From contig MNTU01000011.1 of assembly GCA_001917125.1 (NCBI GenBank), positions 1 through 9,349 of the forward strand: a stretch of DNA of 9,349 nt, in the 5' to 3' direction. Below the pieces are notes generated by a model. That model had not been told where the DNA came from and did no database searches. It was given only the letters and a program-made list of their open reading frames with translations. Shown piece by piece: positions 1 through 5,960 of this stretch. The number at the start of each line of letters is the position of its first letter. Position 1 is the first letter of the stretch. Source of the stretch: Azospirillum sp. 47_25 (lineage in GTDB: Bacteria > Pseudomonadota > Alphaproteobacteria > RF32 > CAG-239). Both the position numbers and the translations under genes were made by a program.

Positions 1-47
1 GGCAGCAGAGCCGCGGCGAGAGCAACAGAGCAAGGAAGACGTCTCAT
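1..47 (-). CDS. 5' end of an exported protein gene (truncated by window edge)
   Basis: Only 15 whole codons are visible, reading MRRLPCSVALAAALL. This is a typical signal-peptide start: two arginines, then an Ala/Leu/Val-rich core. The ATG (45-47) is preceded by a GAGGTG Shine-Dalgarno at 52-57 and a good sigma70 promoter further upstream, so the start is well supported although the protein is almost entirely outside the window. The cysteine at residue 6 comes too early for a standard lipobox, so Sec export with signal peptidase I cleavage is more likely than a lipoprotein. The mature product cannot be inferred. The gene is transcribed away from the rest of the window and is separated from its neighbour by a terminator. 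Confidence 0.6.
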   Translation of the reverse strand, partial: MRRLPCSVALAAALL

Positions 48-82
48 GATACACCTCTATAACTAATTCAAAGCCTGTTCTC

Positions 83-111
83 AGATTAGCATAGATGATG
101 CACGATGTCAA
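83..111 (-). promoter_or_regulatory. Sigma70-type promoter of the left-edge exported-protein gene
   Basis: On the minus strand a perfect -35 box TTGACA (106-111) is followed, after 17 bp, by a -10 box TAATCT (83-88). Transcription would start near 76, giving a short leader of about 28 nt that contains the SD for the ATG at 45-47. No operator-like repeat is obvious. Confidence 0.6.
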
Positions 112-169
112 TATATAATAAGTGATGATATTTATTGAGACTAACGAAGCTAAATATTTGGATATAAAC

Positions 170-204
170 AAAAGCCCGCTGATGAAAAATATCAGCGGGC
201 TTTT
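170..204. terminator. Bidirectional intrinsic terminator after the 250-aa gene
   Basis: A perfect 14-bp inverted repeat (170-183 with 191-204) with a 7-nt loop holds a GCCCGC core flanked by A/T runs on both sides. It begins 2 nt past the stop codon of the 250-aa minus-strand gene. On the minus strand the stem ends in TTTT followed by GTTTATA, as expected for Rho-independent termination. It insulates that gene from the left-edge gene. Confidence 0.88.
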
Positions 205-206
205 GT

Positions 207-959
207 TTAAGCAAAGACTTGCAGCAGATTGAACACGTTAAGAATGTTTTTTTCTTCCGTGTATAAGCCGCGGGTCAATGACTTTTCAAAAAGCTCATTT
301 ACAATCCGCATCATATCGGCTTCATGAGCTTCATATTCCTTGCGGGGTGGGAGAATGCTCTCTTTGCGGCACAAGGTGTAGAACATGTTTTTGAGCAGGT
401 GGGTGGCACGACCGTCAAGCTGCAGCATACGAATCAATTTGCGATGCTTGGTCAGCAACAGCCAGCTGGAAGAGGTGAAATTACCGCCCATAAAAATAAA
501 TTCGAGCGTCATTCCGTTGAAAAAGCCTCTTTGCTCGGCAGCCTGATCCAGAAAACGGTATCCGATAGCATGTTGGAAAACGGCAGTTTCGTTATCTTTG
601 CGCGTTACAAACAAATCGCAGAGATATTTAACCTGTTTTTCCCACACCTGAATGTCATAGGGAATCAGCATGGCTTGTTCCAACAATTCCAGATTCAGGG
701 GATCGTTTTTGGCAGCTTTAAGGTCAACCAGTATTTTCTCGTCATGTTCCTGATGTTGTTTTTCATCAAGTTCGGCCTGCCTTTTGGCGTTGAGGGCTTC
801 GTTTAAGCGGTGCTTAAACTCTTCTTCCATATTTTCCAGACTTTCACCATTGTTGAGGCGCATAATATATTCTTTACGCAGAATGGGAATGGTCAGGATT
901 TTTGAGAACTCTTTTTCAACGGTAGTGAGGCGTCTTGATTGAAATTTTTTTGTTTCCAT
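207..959 (-). CDS. Hypothetical protein, 250 aa, cytoplasmic, charged helical
   Basis: I do not recognise a family. The protein has no signal peptide or convincing membrane segment. Residues about 40-85 are rich in E, K, Q, L and A and could form a coiled coil or long helix. The rest (about 86-250) is mixed and aromatic-rich (MTLEFIFMGG near 150-159, WLLLTKHRKLIRML near 166-179), suggesting a helical globular domain. The ATG at 957-959 has no Shine-Dalgarno: its leader is AT-rich, unlike the export and flagellar genes here. The gene is a single transcription unit with its own promoter (1012-1040) and terminator (170-204). That promoter closely matches the one driving the neighbouring unknown two-gene operon, so the three genes are probably co-expressed. 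Being long, well bounded and placed between a promoter and a terminator, it is very likely real; function unknown. Confidence 0.85.
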   Translation of the reverse strand: METKKFQSRRLTTVEKEFSKILTIPILRKEYIMRLNNGESLENMEEEFKHRLNEALNAKRQAELDEKQHQEHDEKILVDLKAAKNDPLNLELLEQAMLIPYDIQVWEKQVKYLCDLFVTRKDNETAVFQHAIGYRFLDQAAEQRGFFNGMTLEFIFMGGNFTSSSWLLLTKHRKLIRMLQLDGRATHLLKNMFYTLCRKESILPPRKEYEAHEADMMRIVNELFEKSLTRGLYTEEKNILNVFNLLQVFA

Positions 960-1011
960 GATTATTTGATTTTAATTGATTTGACATAATAACTAATTTG
1001 CTCAATTATCC

Positions 1012-1040
1012 ATTATAGACAAAAATCATCTTTTTGGCAA
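1012..1040 (-). promoter_or_regulatory. Promoter of the 250-aa gene
   Basis: On the minus strand TTGCCA (-35, 1035-1040) and consensus TATAAT (-10, 1012-1017) are separated by exactly 17 bp. Transcription would start near 1005, about 45 nt upstream of the ATG. An 8-bp inverted repeat CTCAATTA (1001-1008) / TAATTGAG (1045-1052) flanks the promoter and could be an operator. The block TATAGACAAAA next to the -10 is identical in the promoter at 2200-2228. Confidence 0.72.
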
Positions 1041-1080
1041 GAACTAATTGAGGCAGGAGGTTATTTTTTTGAAAAAAAAT

Positions 1081-1117
1081 AAAAACCCCCAAACAGCGGA
1101 GCTGTAAGGGGGTTTTT
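1081..1117. terminator. Intrinsic terminator after the two-gene unknown operon
   Basis: A 10-bp perfect inverted repeat (AAAAACCCCC 1081-1090, GGGGGTTTTT 1108-1117) encloses a smaller 4-bp stem CAGC/GCTG (1094-1097, 1101-1104). It lies 13 nt past the stop codon of the 197-aa minus-strand gene, and on the minus strand the stem ends in a T run. It separates that operon from the independently promoted 250-aa gene. Confidence 0.88.
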
Positions 1118-1130
1118 ATAAGGTTCGGAA

Positions 1131-1724
1131 TTACTTGGCAGTAAATTCGGCTACAAAATCAAAATGTGTACCGAATTCATCGTTCAATTCTTTCCACTTT
1201 TTCCGGGTGAGGTCGTCCTTAGCCCAGAAATTAATGCTTTCAGTCAGCGCTACCCTGGCATAAACAGGGATCAGCGATGCGTTCAGACGGAGCAGTTTCC
1301 AACCGTACTTGGAGACATACTTCTTGTTGAGAAGTTTGCTCCACCAGCCGACATCAATGAAACCGTCGGAGATATGCTGGTGAGCATATTCAAAACAGTA
1401 ACGTTTGATGTCTTTCTGCTGATATTTCAGTCCCTCGATAATAACATCTCCGAGCTGTTTGCGGTAGATGCTGAGCGGACAGAATCTGAATATCATCAGA
1501 AAGGCAATCTGGCGTTCTTCATCCAGTGCGGTTCGTTCTTCGTTGCCGGTTTCGACGGCATTTTTGCGGGCTTCGCGTAACTCTGCCGCAAATTCACGAA
1601 TAAACGTTTTTCTTGCCTCGTGGGAGGAAAAATGTTCGCTGAACAATTTTTCCGCAATTTCCCGTCTGCGTTTTAAATCCTCGGCAGTCATAGCCTCAAG
1701 GATTTCAGTAACTTCTTTCGCCAT
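1131..1724 (-). CDS. Hypothetical protein, 197 aa, second gene of unknown operon
   Basis: No family is recognised. Residues about 1-75 are strongly charged and probably helical (EDLKRRREIAEKLFSEHF, then AAELREARKNA). The C-terminal half is aromatic and basic, with GWWSKLLNKK near 126-135 and further Trp residues at 142, 167 and 177, resembling a nucleic-acid- or protein-binding surface only in composition. There is no signal peptide or membrane segment. The ATG at 1722-1724 lies 31 nt after the stop of the 117-aa gene on the same strand, with no promoter between them, so the two form an operon. No Shine-Dalgarno is visible before the ATG. A terminator follows at 1081-1117. Function unknown; it may act together with its neighbours. 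Confidence 0.85.
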   Translation of the reverse strand: MAKEVTEILEAMTAEDLKRRREIAEKLFSEHFSSHEARKTFIREFAAELREARKNAVETGNEERTALDEERQIAFLMIFRFCPLSIYRKQLGDVIIEGLKYQQKDIKRYCFEYAHQHISDGFIDVGWWSKLLNKKYVSKYGWKLLRLNASLIPVYARVALTESINFWAKDDLTRKKWKELNDEFGTHFDFVAEFTAK

Positions 1725-1755
1725 TTTTTATGTGTATTAAACGGTTAATAATAGG

Positions 1756-2109
1756 TCAAGCTTCTATCTTCGCAGATGTGAGCTCCTGAGGAAGTAACAG
1801 TGTCAGCTTGTTTGCCTTGGCAAAGGAGCGGGCTTTTCTGATCAGATCCTCATCAAATGCCTGCGGGTTTTTGATGACGGTTTCGCACAAAATGCGGTAG
1901 TTGCGTGTGCATTCAGGGACGCAAAACTTTTTGTTTGCAAGCAGCAGGGCCGCTTTTTGAGCGTCGTCGTCAGTGAAAGACTCCGTGATGACGTTTTTCA
2001 CAATGGAAGCAATCGTTTTGATGCGGAATTCTGCACTGCAGCCGATCATTTTTCTAACGGCTTCCAACTTCTGTACGTCTCTCTGGCTTAATTCATCGTT
2101 TTTCTTCAT
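1756..2109 (-). CDS. Hypothetical protein, 117 aa, first gene of unknown operon
   Basis: A small cytoplasmic protein, not recognised. It is probably all-helical, with four cysteines (C24, C63, C67, C75), two of them in a CVPEC (CxxxC) arrangement at 63-67; a redox or metal role is possible but not shown. The ATG at 2107-2109 has no Shine-Dalgarno, and the same frame is closed by a TAA just upstream (2122-2124), so it cannot start earlier. Instead, a 16-codon mini-ORF with a strong SD starts at 2143 in another frame and ends inside this gene, so translation may be coupled, or the annotated N-terminus may be altered by a one-base change in the A5 run near 2099-2103. It is the first gene after the promoter at 2200-2228 and is followed by the 197-aa gene. 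Confidence 0.8.
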   Translation of the reverse strand: MKKNDELSQRDVQKLEAVRKMIGCSAEFRIKTIASIVKNVITESFTDDDAQKAALLLANKKFCVPECTRNYRILCETVIKNPQAFDEDLIRKARSFAKANKLTLLLPQELTSAKIEA

Positions 2110-2143
2110 TTGAAAAAAGTTTTATGACAGGAAGTTTGAACAT
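2093..2143 (-). CDS. Possible 16-aa leader ORF overlapping the start of the 117-aa gene
   Basis: ATG at 2141-2143 reads MFKLPVIKLFSNEEKR and stops at TGA 2093-2095, 17 nt inside the 117-aa gene in a different frame. A GGGAGG Shine-Dalgarno (2149-2154) lies 5 nt before its ATG and is the only strong ribosome site in the leader. It may be a leader peptide giving translational coupling. Alternatively it is the true N-terminus of the 117-aa protein: deleting one A from the A5 run would fuse the two frames to read ...SNEENDELSQ. Its existence as a translated product is inference. Confidence 0.4.
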   Translation of the reverse strand: MFKLPVIKLFSNEEKR

Positions 2144-2199
2144 TTTTGCCTCCCGTCTCGTTAATAAATAATATGAATAAAAATCGCAATTTGACTTTT

Positions 2200-2228
2200 A
2201 ATATAGACAAAAGTTGCTTGTTTGGCAA
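2200..2228 (-). promoter_or_regulatory. Promoter of the two-gene unknown operon
   Basis: On the minus strand TTGCCA (-35, 2223-2228) and TATATT (-10, 2200-2205) are spaced 17 bp apart. Transcription would start near 2193, about 50 nt before the SD-led mini-ORF. The -35 hexamer, the spacer length, the TTTTGTC block before the -10 and the CAATTA element upstream of the -35 are all shared with the promoter at 1012-1040. The divergent MacA-type gene starts about 95 bp away on the other strand; I see no confident promoter for it here. Confidence 0.65.
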
Positions 2229-2321
2229 GTTTTAATTGGGGTTTTTTTAGATAATTTTAAATAAATGTGATTATATTACAGCAATATCTGGAAGTTTGTG
2301 CAGATGTCAGGGAGAAATTTG

Positions 2322-3479
2322 ATGAACAGAAGTATGAAAATTATCATTGCGGCAGCACTGATCGGCGGAGCGGCCAGTTGGTATTTTAAAGCCGAGGAGC
2401 AGAGCGGCTCATACCTGACGCAGAAACTTGAAAAGGGTGATATTACCGAAAAGATTACCGCCTCGGGAACCATTAACCCGATATCGACGATTAATATCGG
2501 CACGCAGGTTTCGGGGACGATTTCCGAGATTTATGTGGATTACAACTCAAAAGTCAAAAAAGACCAGTTGCTGGCGCAGATTGATCCGGCGTTGTTTGAG
2601 GCGACCGTCGGCCAGCGCCGGGCAGCGCTGAATGTTTCCAAAGCTGAGGTTCAGGTGGCGGAGAATGAAGTGGATTATGCCAAGAAAAATCTGGCACGCA
2701 TCAAAAAATTAAACGCGTCCCGTTATTCGGCGGACAAAGAGCTGGATTTGGCCGAGAAGGAATATAACAACTCGGTTGCCCAGCTGGCTTTGAAAAAGGC
2801 GCAGGTTGAGCAGGCGCAGGCGGCGCTTGATTCTGCCGAAACGGAACTGCGTTATACAAAAATTATTTCGCCGGTAGAGGGGATTGTGGTTTCAAAAGAA
2901 GTTGAAGTCGGACAGACCGTGGCTGCCAGTTTCCAGACGCCGACACTGTTTAACGTGGCGGAGGATTTGACCAAAATGCAGATTGAGGCTTCGGTGGTTG
3001 AGGCGGATATTGCCAAAGTTCATAACGGTCAGACGGTTGAGTTCAGTGTTGACAGCTTTCCCGATGAGGTTTTTTACGGTAAGGTGACGCAAGTACGCAA
3101 TGAGGCGATTAACACGTCGAATGTGGTTACTTATGAAGTGATTATCGAAGTGGACAACAAAGATCTGAAGTTAAAGCCCGGCATGACGGCAAACGTGGAG
3201 ATTATTACCGCCGAGAAGAAAGATATTCTGTTGGCTCCCAACAAAGCTCTGCGCTTTTATATTACGGATGAAAACGGCGAAACGAAACGTTATAAAGACA
3301 AGGGAATCTGGGTGCTGGAAAAAGGCGTGCCGCAACGGATTGTTATTAAAACCGGCGTTTCCGACGACGATTATACCGAAGTCAGCGGCGAGGAGCTGGA
3401 AGAAGGGATGAAAGTTATTATTGATGAGGCTGCCGGTCCGGGCAACAGCCGGACGATGAGAATGAGGATGCCCCGCTGA
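2322..3479 (+). CDS. macA: MacA-like periplasmic adaptor (HlyD/RND membrane fusion family)
   Basis: This is the membrane-fusion subunit of a tripartite ABC exporter, linking the inner-membrane transporter to an outer-membrane channel. One N-terminal membrane anchor (about residues 5-22) is followed by the first half of a biotinyl-lipoyl domain (about 55-90, GTINPISTINIGTQVSGTIS), an alpha-helical hairpin (about 92-177, Ala/Lys/Glu-rich heptads), the second lipoyl half (about 178-212, ISPVEGIVVSKEVEVGQTV), a beta-barrel domain and a C-terminal membrane-proximal domain. The ATG at 2322 was chosen over GTG 2298 and ATG 2304 because AGGGAGA (2309-2315) lies 6 nt before it; this gives 385 aa, close to typical MacA length. 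The stop overlaps the next ATG by one base (TGATG), so translation is coupled to the ATPase. The substrate is unknown (macrolides, peptides, lipids or others are possible for this family). Confidence 0.9.
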   Translation: MNRSMKIIIAAALIGGAASWYFKAEEQSGSYLTQKLEKGDITEKITASGTINPISTINIGTQVSGTISEIYVDYNSKVKKDQLLAQIDPALFEATVGQRRAALNVSKAEVQVAENEVDYAKKNLARIKKLNASRYSADKELDLAEKEYNNSVAQLALKKAQVEQAQAALDSAETELRYTKIISPVEGIVVSKEVEVGQTVAASFQTPTLFNVAEDLTKMQIEASVVEADIAKVHNGQTVEFSVDSFPDEVFYGKVTQVRNEAINTSNVVTYEVIIEVDNKDLKLKPGMTANVEIITAEKKDILLAPNKALRFYITDENGETKRYKDKGIWVLEKGVPQRIVIKTGVSDDDYTEVSGEELEEGMKVIIDEAAGPGNSRTMRMRMPR

Positions 3480-4189
3480 TGGCGTTGATTGAGCTTAAAA
3501 ACATTTGCAAGAGCTATCCGTTGGAAGGGTTGAACCTTAAGATTCTGAAAGGAATTAACCTGCAAATCGAGAGCGGTGAATTTGTTGCGATTATGGGGCC
3601 TTCCGGCTCCGGAAAATCGACGCTGATGAATATTCTCGGTTGTTTGGATAAGCCGACTTCGGGGCATTATCAGCTTGACGGAAAAAATGTGGAGAAACTT
3701 TCTCCCGATGAGCTGGCGGAAATCCGCAATCAGAAAATCGGTTTCGTGTTTCAGGGGTTTAATCTGTTGTCACGAACGACGGCTTTGGAGAATGTCGAAC
3801 TGCCGATGGTTTATGCGCAGGTGCCGGCGGAAGAGCGCCGGGAACGGGCGGTGAAAGCGCTGAAACAAGTCGGATTGGACAAACGCATGTATCATCAGCC
3901 GAACCAGCTTTCGGGCGGACAGCAGCAGCGCGTTGCAATTGCCCGGGCGATCGTCAATGACGCGCCGATTATTTTTGCCGATGAACCGACGGGAAACCTT
4001 GATACCAAAATGAGCGTGGAAATTATGGATCTGTTTACCAAGCTGAACCGAGATTTTAAGCGGACGATTATTTTGGTGACGCATGAGGAGGATATTGCCA
4101 AATATGCGGCCCGGATAATTCGTATCGTTGACGGCGAAATCCATTCCGATGAGAAAGCGACGGCTAAAAAAGGAGACGCTGATGATTGA
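3479..4189 (+). CDS. MacB/LolD-type ABC transporter ATP-binding protein
   Basis: ATPase subunit that powers the MacAB-type exporter; it acts on the cytoplasmic face of the inner membrane. All motifs are intact: Walker [10 protein letters not shown] (40-48), Q-loop Gln92 (FVFQ), signature LSGGQQQR (144-151), Walker B IIFADE (164-169, catalytic Glu169), D-loop around Asp175 (GNLD) and H-loop His202. The length of 236 aa is normal for a stand-alone MacB/LolD-class ATPase. In E. coli MacB the ATPase is fused to the permease; here they are separate genes. The ATG overlaps the adaptor stop by one base, and its 3' end overlaps the permease start by 8 bases. The charged tail after about residue 223 is lineage-specific and includes the SD for the permease. 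Confidence 0.95.
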   Translation: MALIELKNICKSYPLEGLNLKILKGINLQIESGEFVAIMGPSGSGKSTLMNILGCLDKPTSGHYQLDGKNVEKLSPDELAEIRNQKIGFVFQGFNLLSRTTALENVELPMVYAQVPAEERRERAVKALKQVGLDKRMYHQPNQLSGGQQQRVAIARAIVNDAPIIFADEPTGNLDTKMSVEIMDLFTKLNRDFKRTIILVTHEEDIAKYAARIIRIVDGEIHSDEKATAKKGDADD

Positions 4190-5411
4190 TTTGACGACAG
4201 TCTCCAGCATTGCCTTTCGTGCAATCAAAGCAAATAAAATGCGTTCGATTTTAACCAGCCTCGGCATTATTATCGGGGTGGGAGCGGTTATCGTGATGCT
4301 TTCAATCGGCCACGGGGCGCAGATTTCGATTCAGAACGAGATGAAAACCATGGGGTCTAACCTGCTGATTGTGCGTTCCGGGGTGGCAACTTCCAGCGGA
4401 GCCCGCGGCGGTCACGGTTCGCAGCCGACCATGAAGAAAAGCGACGGTGATGCCATTCAAGCCAAGCTTGATAAAATCAGACTGGCGGCACCGGTGTTGG
4501 AAGAGACGGCGCAGATTGTGCACGGCAATGCCAACTGGTCAACCCAGATTACCGGAACCGACCGGCGTCATTTTCAGATTAAAGACTGGAATTTGGCCTA
4601 TGGCCGGATGTTTAACAACAGTGACGTTAAAAATGCCGCCAAAGTGGCGATTTTGGGGCAGACTGTGGTTAATGAACTGTTCGGAGACGTGGATCCCCTG
4701 CGTAAAAATATCCGCATAAAGGGAATTCCTTTTGAAGTAATCGGCGTGCTGGATAAACGCGGCGAGAACGGCATGGGATTTGATCAGGATGACGTTGTGT
4801 TTATTCCGATTACCACTGCGCAGAAAAAAGTGATGGGCATTCAGTTTCCCGATCAGGTGAAGTTTATTATGCTGCAGGCCGTTGATGCGGAAAGCACTTA
4901 TACGGTGGAAGACGAAATCAGACAACTGCTGCGGCAGCGGCATAATCTGGGCAGCAACAAAGAAGACGATTTTGTCATTCGGAATTTGACGCAGATGATG
5001 GAGATGATGGAAAATTCTACCAAAATCATGACAATTCTGCTGGGTTCCATTGCTTCCATTTCGTTGCTGGTGGGCGGTATCGGCATTATGAACATTATGC
5101 TGGTTTCGGTTACCGAGCGCACCCGGGAAATCGGCATCCGCATGGCCATCGGCGCCAAGTCATGGGATATTCGCTGGCAGTTTCTGATGGAATCGCTGGT
5201 GCTTTCGCTTATCGGCGGTTTGGCCGGGGTGATTCTCGGGGTCGGCGGTGCGTTTGCCGTCGGTTATTTCAGCACTCTGCCGGCGAAAGTCTCTCTGACT
5301 TATATCTTATTGCCGTTTTCGTTTTCCGGTATTGTCGGGTTGTTTTTCGGATTTTATCCGGCGTATAAGGCTTCGTTGTTGAATCCGATAAATGCCCTTC
5401 GTTACGAGTAA
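4182..5411 (+). CDS. MacB-type ABC transporter permease (FtsX superfamily)
   Basis: Membrane subunit of the exporter. It has a first transmembrane helix at about residues 20-43 ([20 protein letters not shown]), a large periplasmic MacB core domain (about 44-280), then three C-terminal helices: about 283-308 ([20 protein letters not shown]), about 337-360 and about 373-394. After the second helix comes the conserved cytoplasmic coupling motif [15 protein letters not shown], and the protein ends NALRYE, all typical of MacB permeases. The ATG at 4182 is preferred because AGGAG (4171-4175) lies 6 nt upstream; the frame opens earlier, inside the ATPase gene, but without a ribosome site. The 409-aa length is normal. 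It is the last gene of the operon; a TolC-like outer-membrane channel is not encoded here and would be needed from elsewhere. Confidence 0.93.
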   Translation: MIDLTTVSSIAFRAIKANKMRSILTSLGIIIGVGAVIVMLSIGHGAQISIQNEMKTMGSNLLIVRSGVATSSGARGGHGSQPTMKKSDGDAIQAKLDKIRLAAPVLEETAQIVHGNANWSTQITGTDRRHFQIKDWNLAYGRMFNNSDVKNAAKVAILGQTVVNELFGDVDPLRKNIRIKGIPFEVIGVLDKRGENGMGFDQDDVVFIPITTAQKKVMGIQFPDQVKFIMLQAVDAESTYTVEDEIRQLLRQRHNLGSNKEDDFVIRNLTQMMEMMENSTKIMTILLGSIASISLLVGGIGIMNIMLVSVTERTREIGIRMAIGAKSWDIRWQFLMESLVLSLIGGLAGVILGVGGAFAVGYFSTLPAKVSLTYILLPFSFSGIVGLFFGFYPAYKASLLNPINALRYE

Positions 5412-5437
5412 AAACCCGCTCTATGGGCTTCTAATAC

Positions 5438-5507
5438 AGAATTAAAAAAATTTTGTTCGGTCATGTACGTTTATGTACACTCCGCTTCACAAAAATTTTT
5501 TAATTCT
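5438..5507. repeat. Long AT-rich imperfect hairpin after the exporter operon
   Basis: Two 19-nt arms (5438-5456 and 5489-5507) are inverted copies with one mismatch. Between them lie CGG/CCG (5458-5460, 5482-5484) and TGTAC/GTACA (5464-5468, 5475-5479), which extend the pairing to a tip of about 6 nt. It starts 27 nt after the permease stop and ends in a T-rich stretch, so it could terminate the operon. Its size and layered symmetry also fit a dispersed palindromic repeat, which cannot be tested from one copy. Confidence 0.6.
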
Positions 5508-5515
5508 TATTATTA

Positions 5516-5541
5516 GCCGCATATATCGGGTTTTTATTTAG
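5516..5541. repeat. 26-bp direct repeat, copy 1
   Basis: Begins GCCGCATATATCGG and continues as a T-rich stretch ending ATTTAG. It matches the copy at 5602-5627 at 25 of 26 positions (G/T difference at position 15), with an 86-bp period. The role is unknown; it may be the remnant of a tandem duplication. Confidence 0.6.
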
Positions 5542-5601
5542 GTTTATGATATTTCTTACTACGCGGCACATTCTTCAAGTTTTGCTTTGTGCCTTTATTT
5601 G

Positions 5602-5627
5602 GCCGCATATATCGGTTTTTTATTTAG
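5602..5627. repeat. 26-bp direct repeat, copy 2
   Basis: Second copy of the repeat at 5516-5541, with one mismatch. The sequence between the copies does not itself repeat, so this is a pair of short boxes rather than a full tandem duplication of 86 bp. Confidence 0.6.
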
Positions 5628-5693
5628 CTTTTCCGGAAATTGCTCTGTTTATGCGTTATCCGAGTTTTATGTTGAGGTGATTTGGGATATTAG

Positions 5694-5721
5694 TTGCAAA
5701 TTAACTATTTTGCCTTACAAT
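5694..5721 (+). promoter_or_regulatory. Promoter of the structured ncRNA
   Basis: TTGCAA (-35, 5694-5699) and TACAAT (-10, 5716-5721) are separated by 16 bp. The expected start point (about 5728) coincides with the first base of a stable hairpin, which supports the assignment. Confidence 0.55.
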
Positions 5722-5727
5722 TATTTT

Positions 5728-5889
5728 CGCAAGCCAGAGATGGTTTGCGGAGTGTGGAAGCTCCTAGTAGAAAAAGAACGACTCCTTTTGAGGGGAGCCG
5801 GGGATATAAGGCTATGCACGAATAACTCGGACTGTTCTACTACAGTTTCCAACTCCCCCACCTTTAATTCCAAAGGTGGGTTTTGTTTT
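5728..5889 (+). ncRNA. Structured small RNA of about 160 nt; family unknown (6S RNA is one candidate)
   Basis: The region has a promoter upstream, strong internal pairing and a terminator, with no ribosome-site-led ORF. Pairing seen directly: a 5' hairpin CGCAAGCCA / TGGTTTGCG (5728-5736, 5741-5749; one G-U pair, GAGA loop); then a long-range closing stem made of GGAGT/ACTCC (5749-5753 with 5852-5856), GGAA/TTCC (5756-5759 with 5847-5850) and TAGTAGAA/TTCTACTA (5765-5772 with 5835-5842). The enclosed 62 nt can form small hairpins (5782-5786 with 5791-5795; AGCC 5796-5799 with GGCT 5810-5813). G5749 is shared by two stems and can use only one. A rod with internal loops, about 160 nt long and stand-alone, would fit 6S RNA, the RNA polymerase regulator, but the separate 5' hairpin is not typical and I cannot confirm the family. 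A cis-regulatory leader is less likely because the terminator has no antiterminator partner that I can see. Confidence 0.6.
5857..5889 (+). terminator. Intrinsic terminator of the ncRNA
   Basis: A perfect 9-bp stem CCCACCTTT / AAAGGTGGG with a 6-nt AATTCC loop is followed directly by TTTTGTTTT. It sits just after the long-range closing stem of the small RNA and defines its 3' end. Confidence 0.85.
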
Positions 5890-5960
5890 AACCAAGATAA
5901 ATTTTCGTCTGAGTTTCGTTAACAACGGCGAGAGTTTTAAGACAAAAACGGAGTTGTAAT

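Larger units (their letters stand above)
5412..5960. other. 549-bp stretch without a protein gene: repeats and an ncRNA
   Basis: No protein-coding frame with a ribosome site was found here. The first part (5438-5507) is a long AT-rich hairpin, followed by a pair of near-identical 26-bp repeats (5516-5541, 5602-5627) and a weak inverted repeat GGCACA/TGTGCC (5565-5570, 5588-5593). A promoter (5694-5721), a structured RNA (about 5728-5889) and its terminator follow. 5890-5949 shows nothing clear apart from the leader of the small downstream gene. Confidence 0.6.

Noticed and set aside
324..806. 160-aa plus-strand ORF
   Set aside because: It lies entirely antisense within the 250-aa gene, which has a promoter and terminator; this ORF has no ribosome site and looks like a frame shadow.
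1164..1740. Two plus-strand ORFs of 138 and 90 aa
   Set aside because: Both are antisense to the 197-aa gene and overlap each other; no SD, promoter or family signal supports them.
2230..2297. Plus-strand promoter for the exporter operon
   Set aside because: The AT-rich DNA offers several weak -10-like hexamers (for example near 2270-2277) but no -35 at a proper distance, so no call was made.
2298..2321. Earlier GTG/ATG starts for the adaptor gene
   Set aside because: The AGGGAGA ribosome site lies after them and is placed correctly for ATG 2322.
5534..5608. 24-codon basic minus-strand ORF beginning in repeat copy 2 and ending in copy 1
   Set aside because: It is Lys/Arg-rich and its boundaries coincide with the repeats, but there is no ribosome site and the size is within chance for this stretch.
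5412..5890. CRISPR array or tandem repeat locus in the gene-free stretch
   Set aside because: Only two copies of a 26-bp repeat exist, with one 60-bp gap and no cas genes; this does not make an array.
5587..5922. 111-aa plus-strand ORF
   Set aside because: It runs through the promoter, the paired stems and the terminator of the structured RNA, has no SD, and its codons look random.
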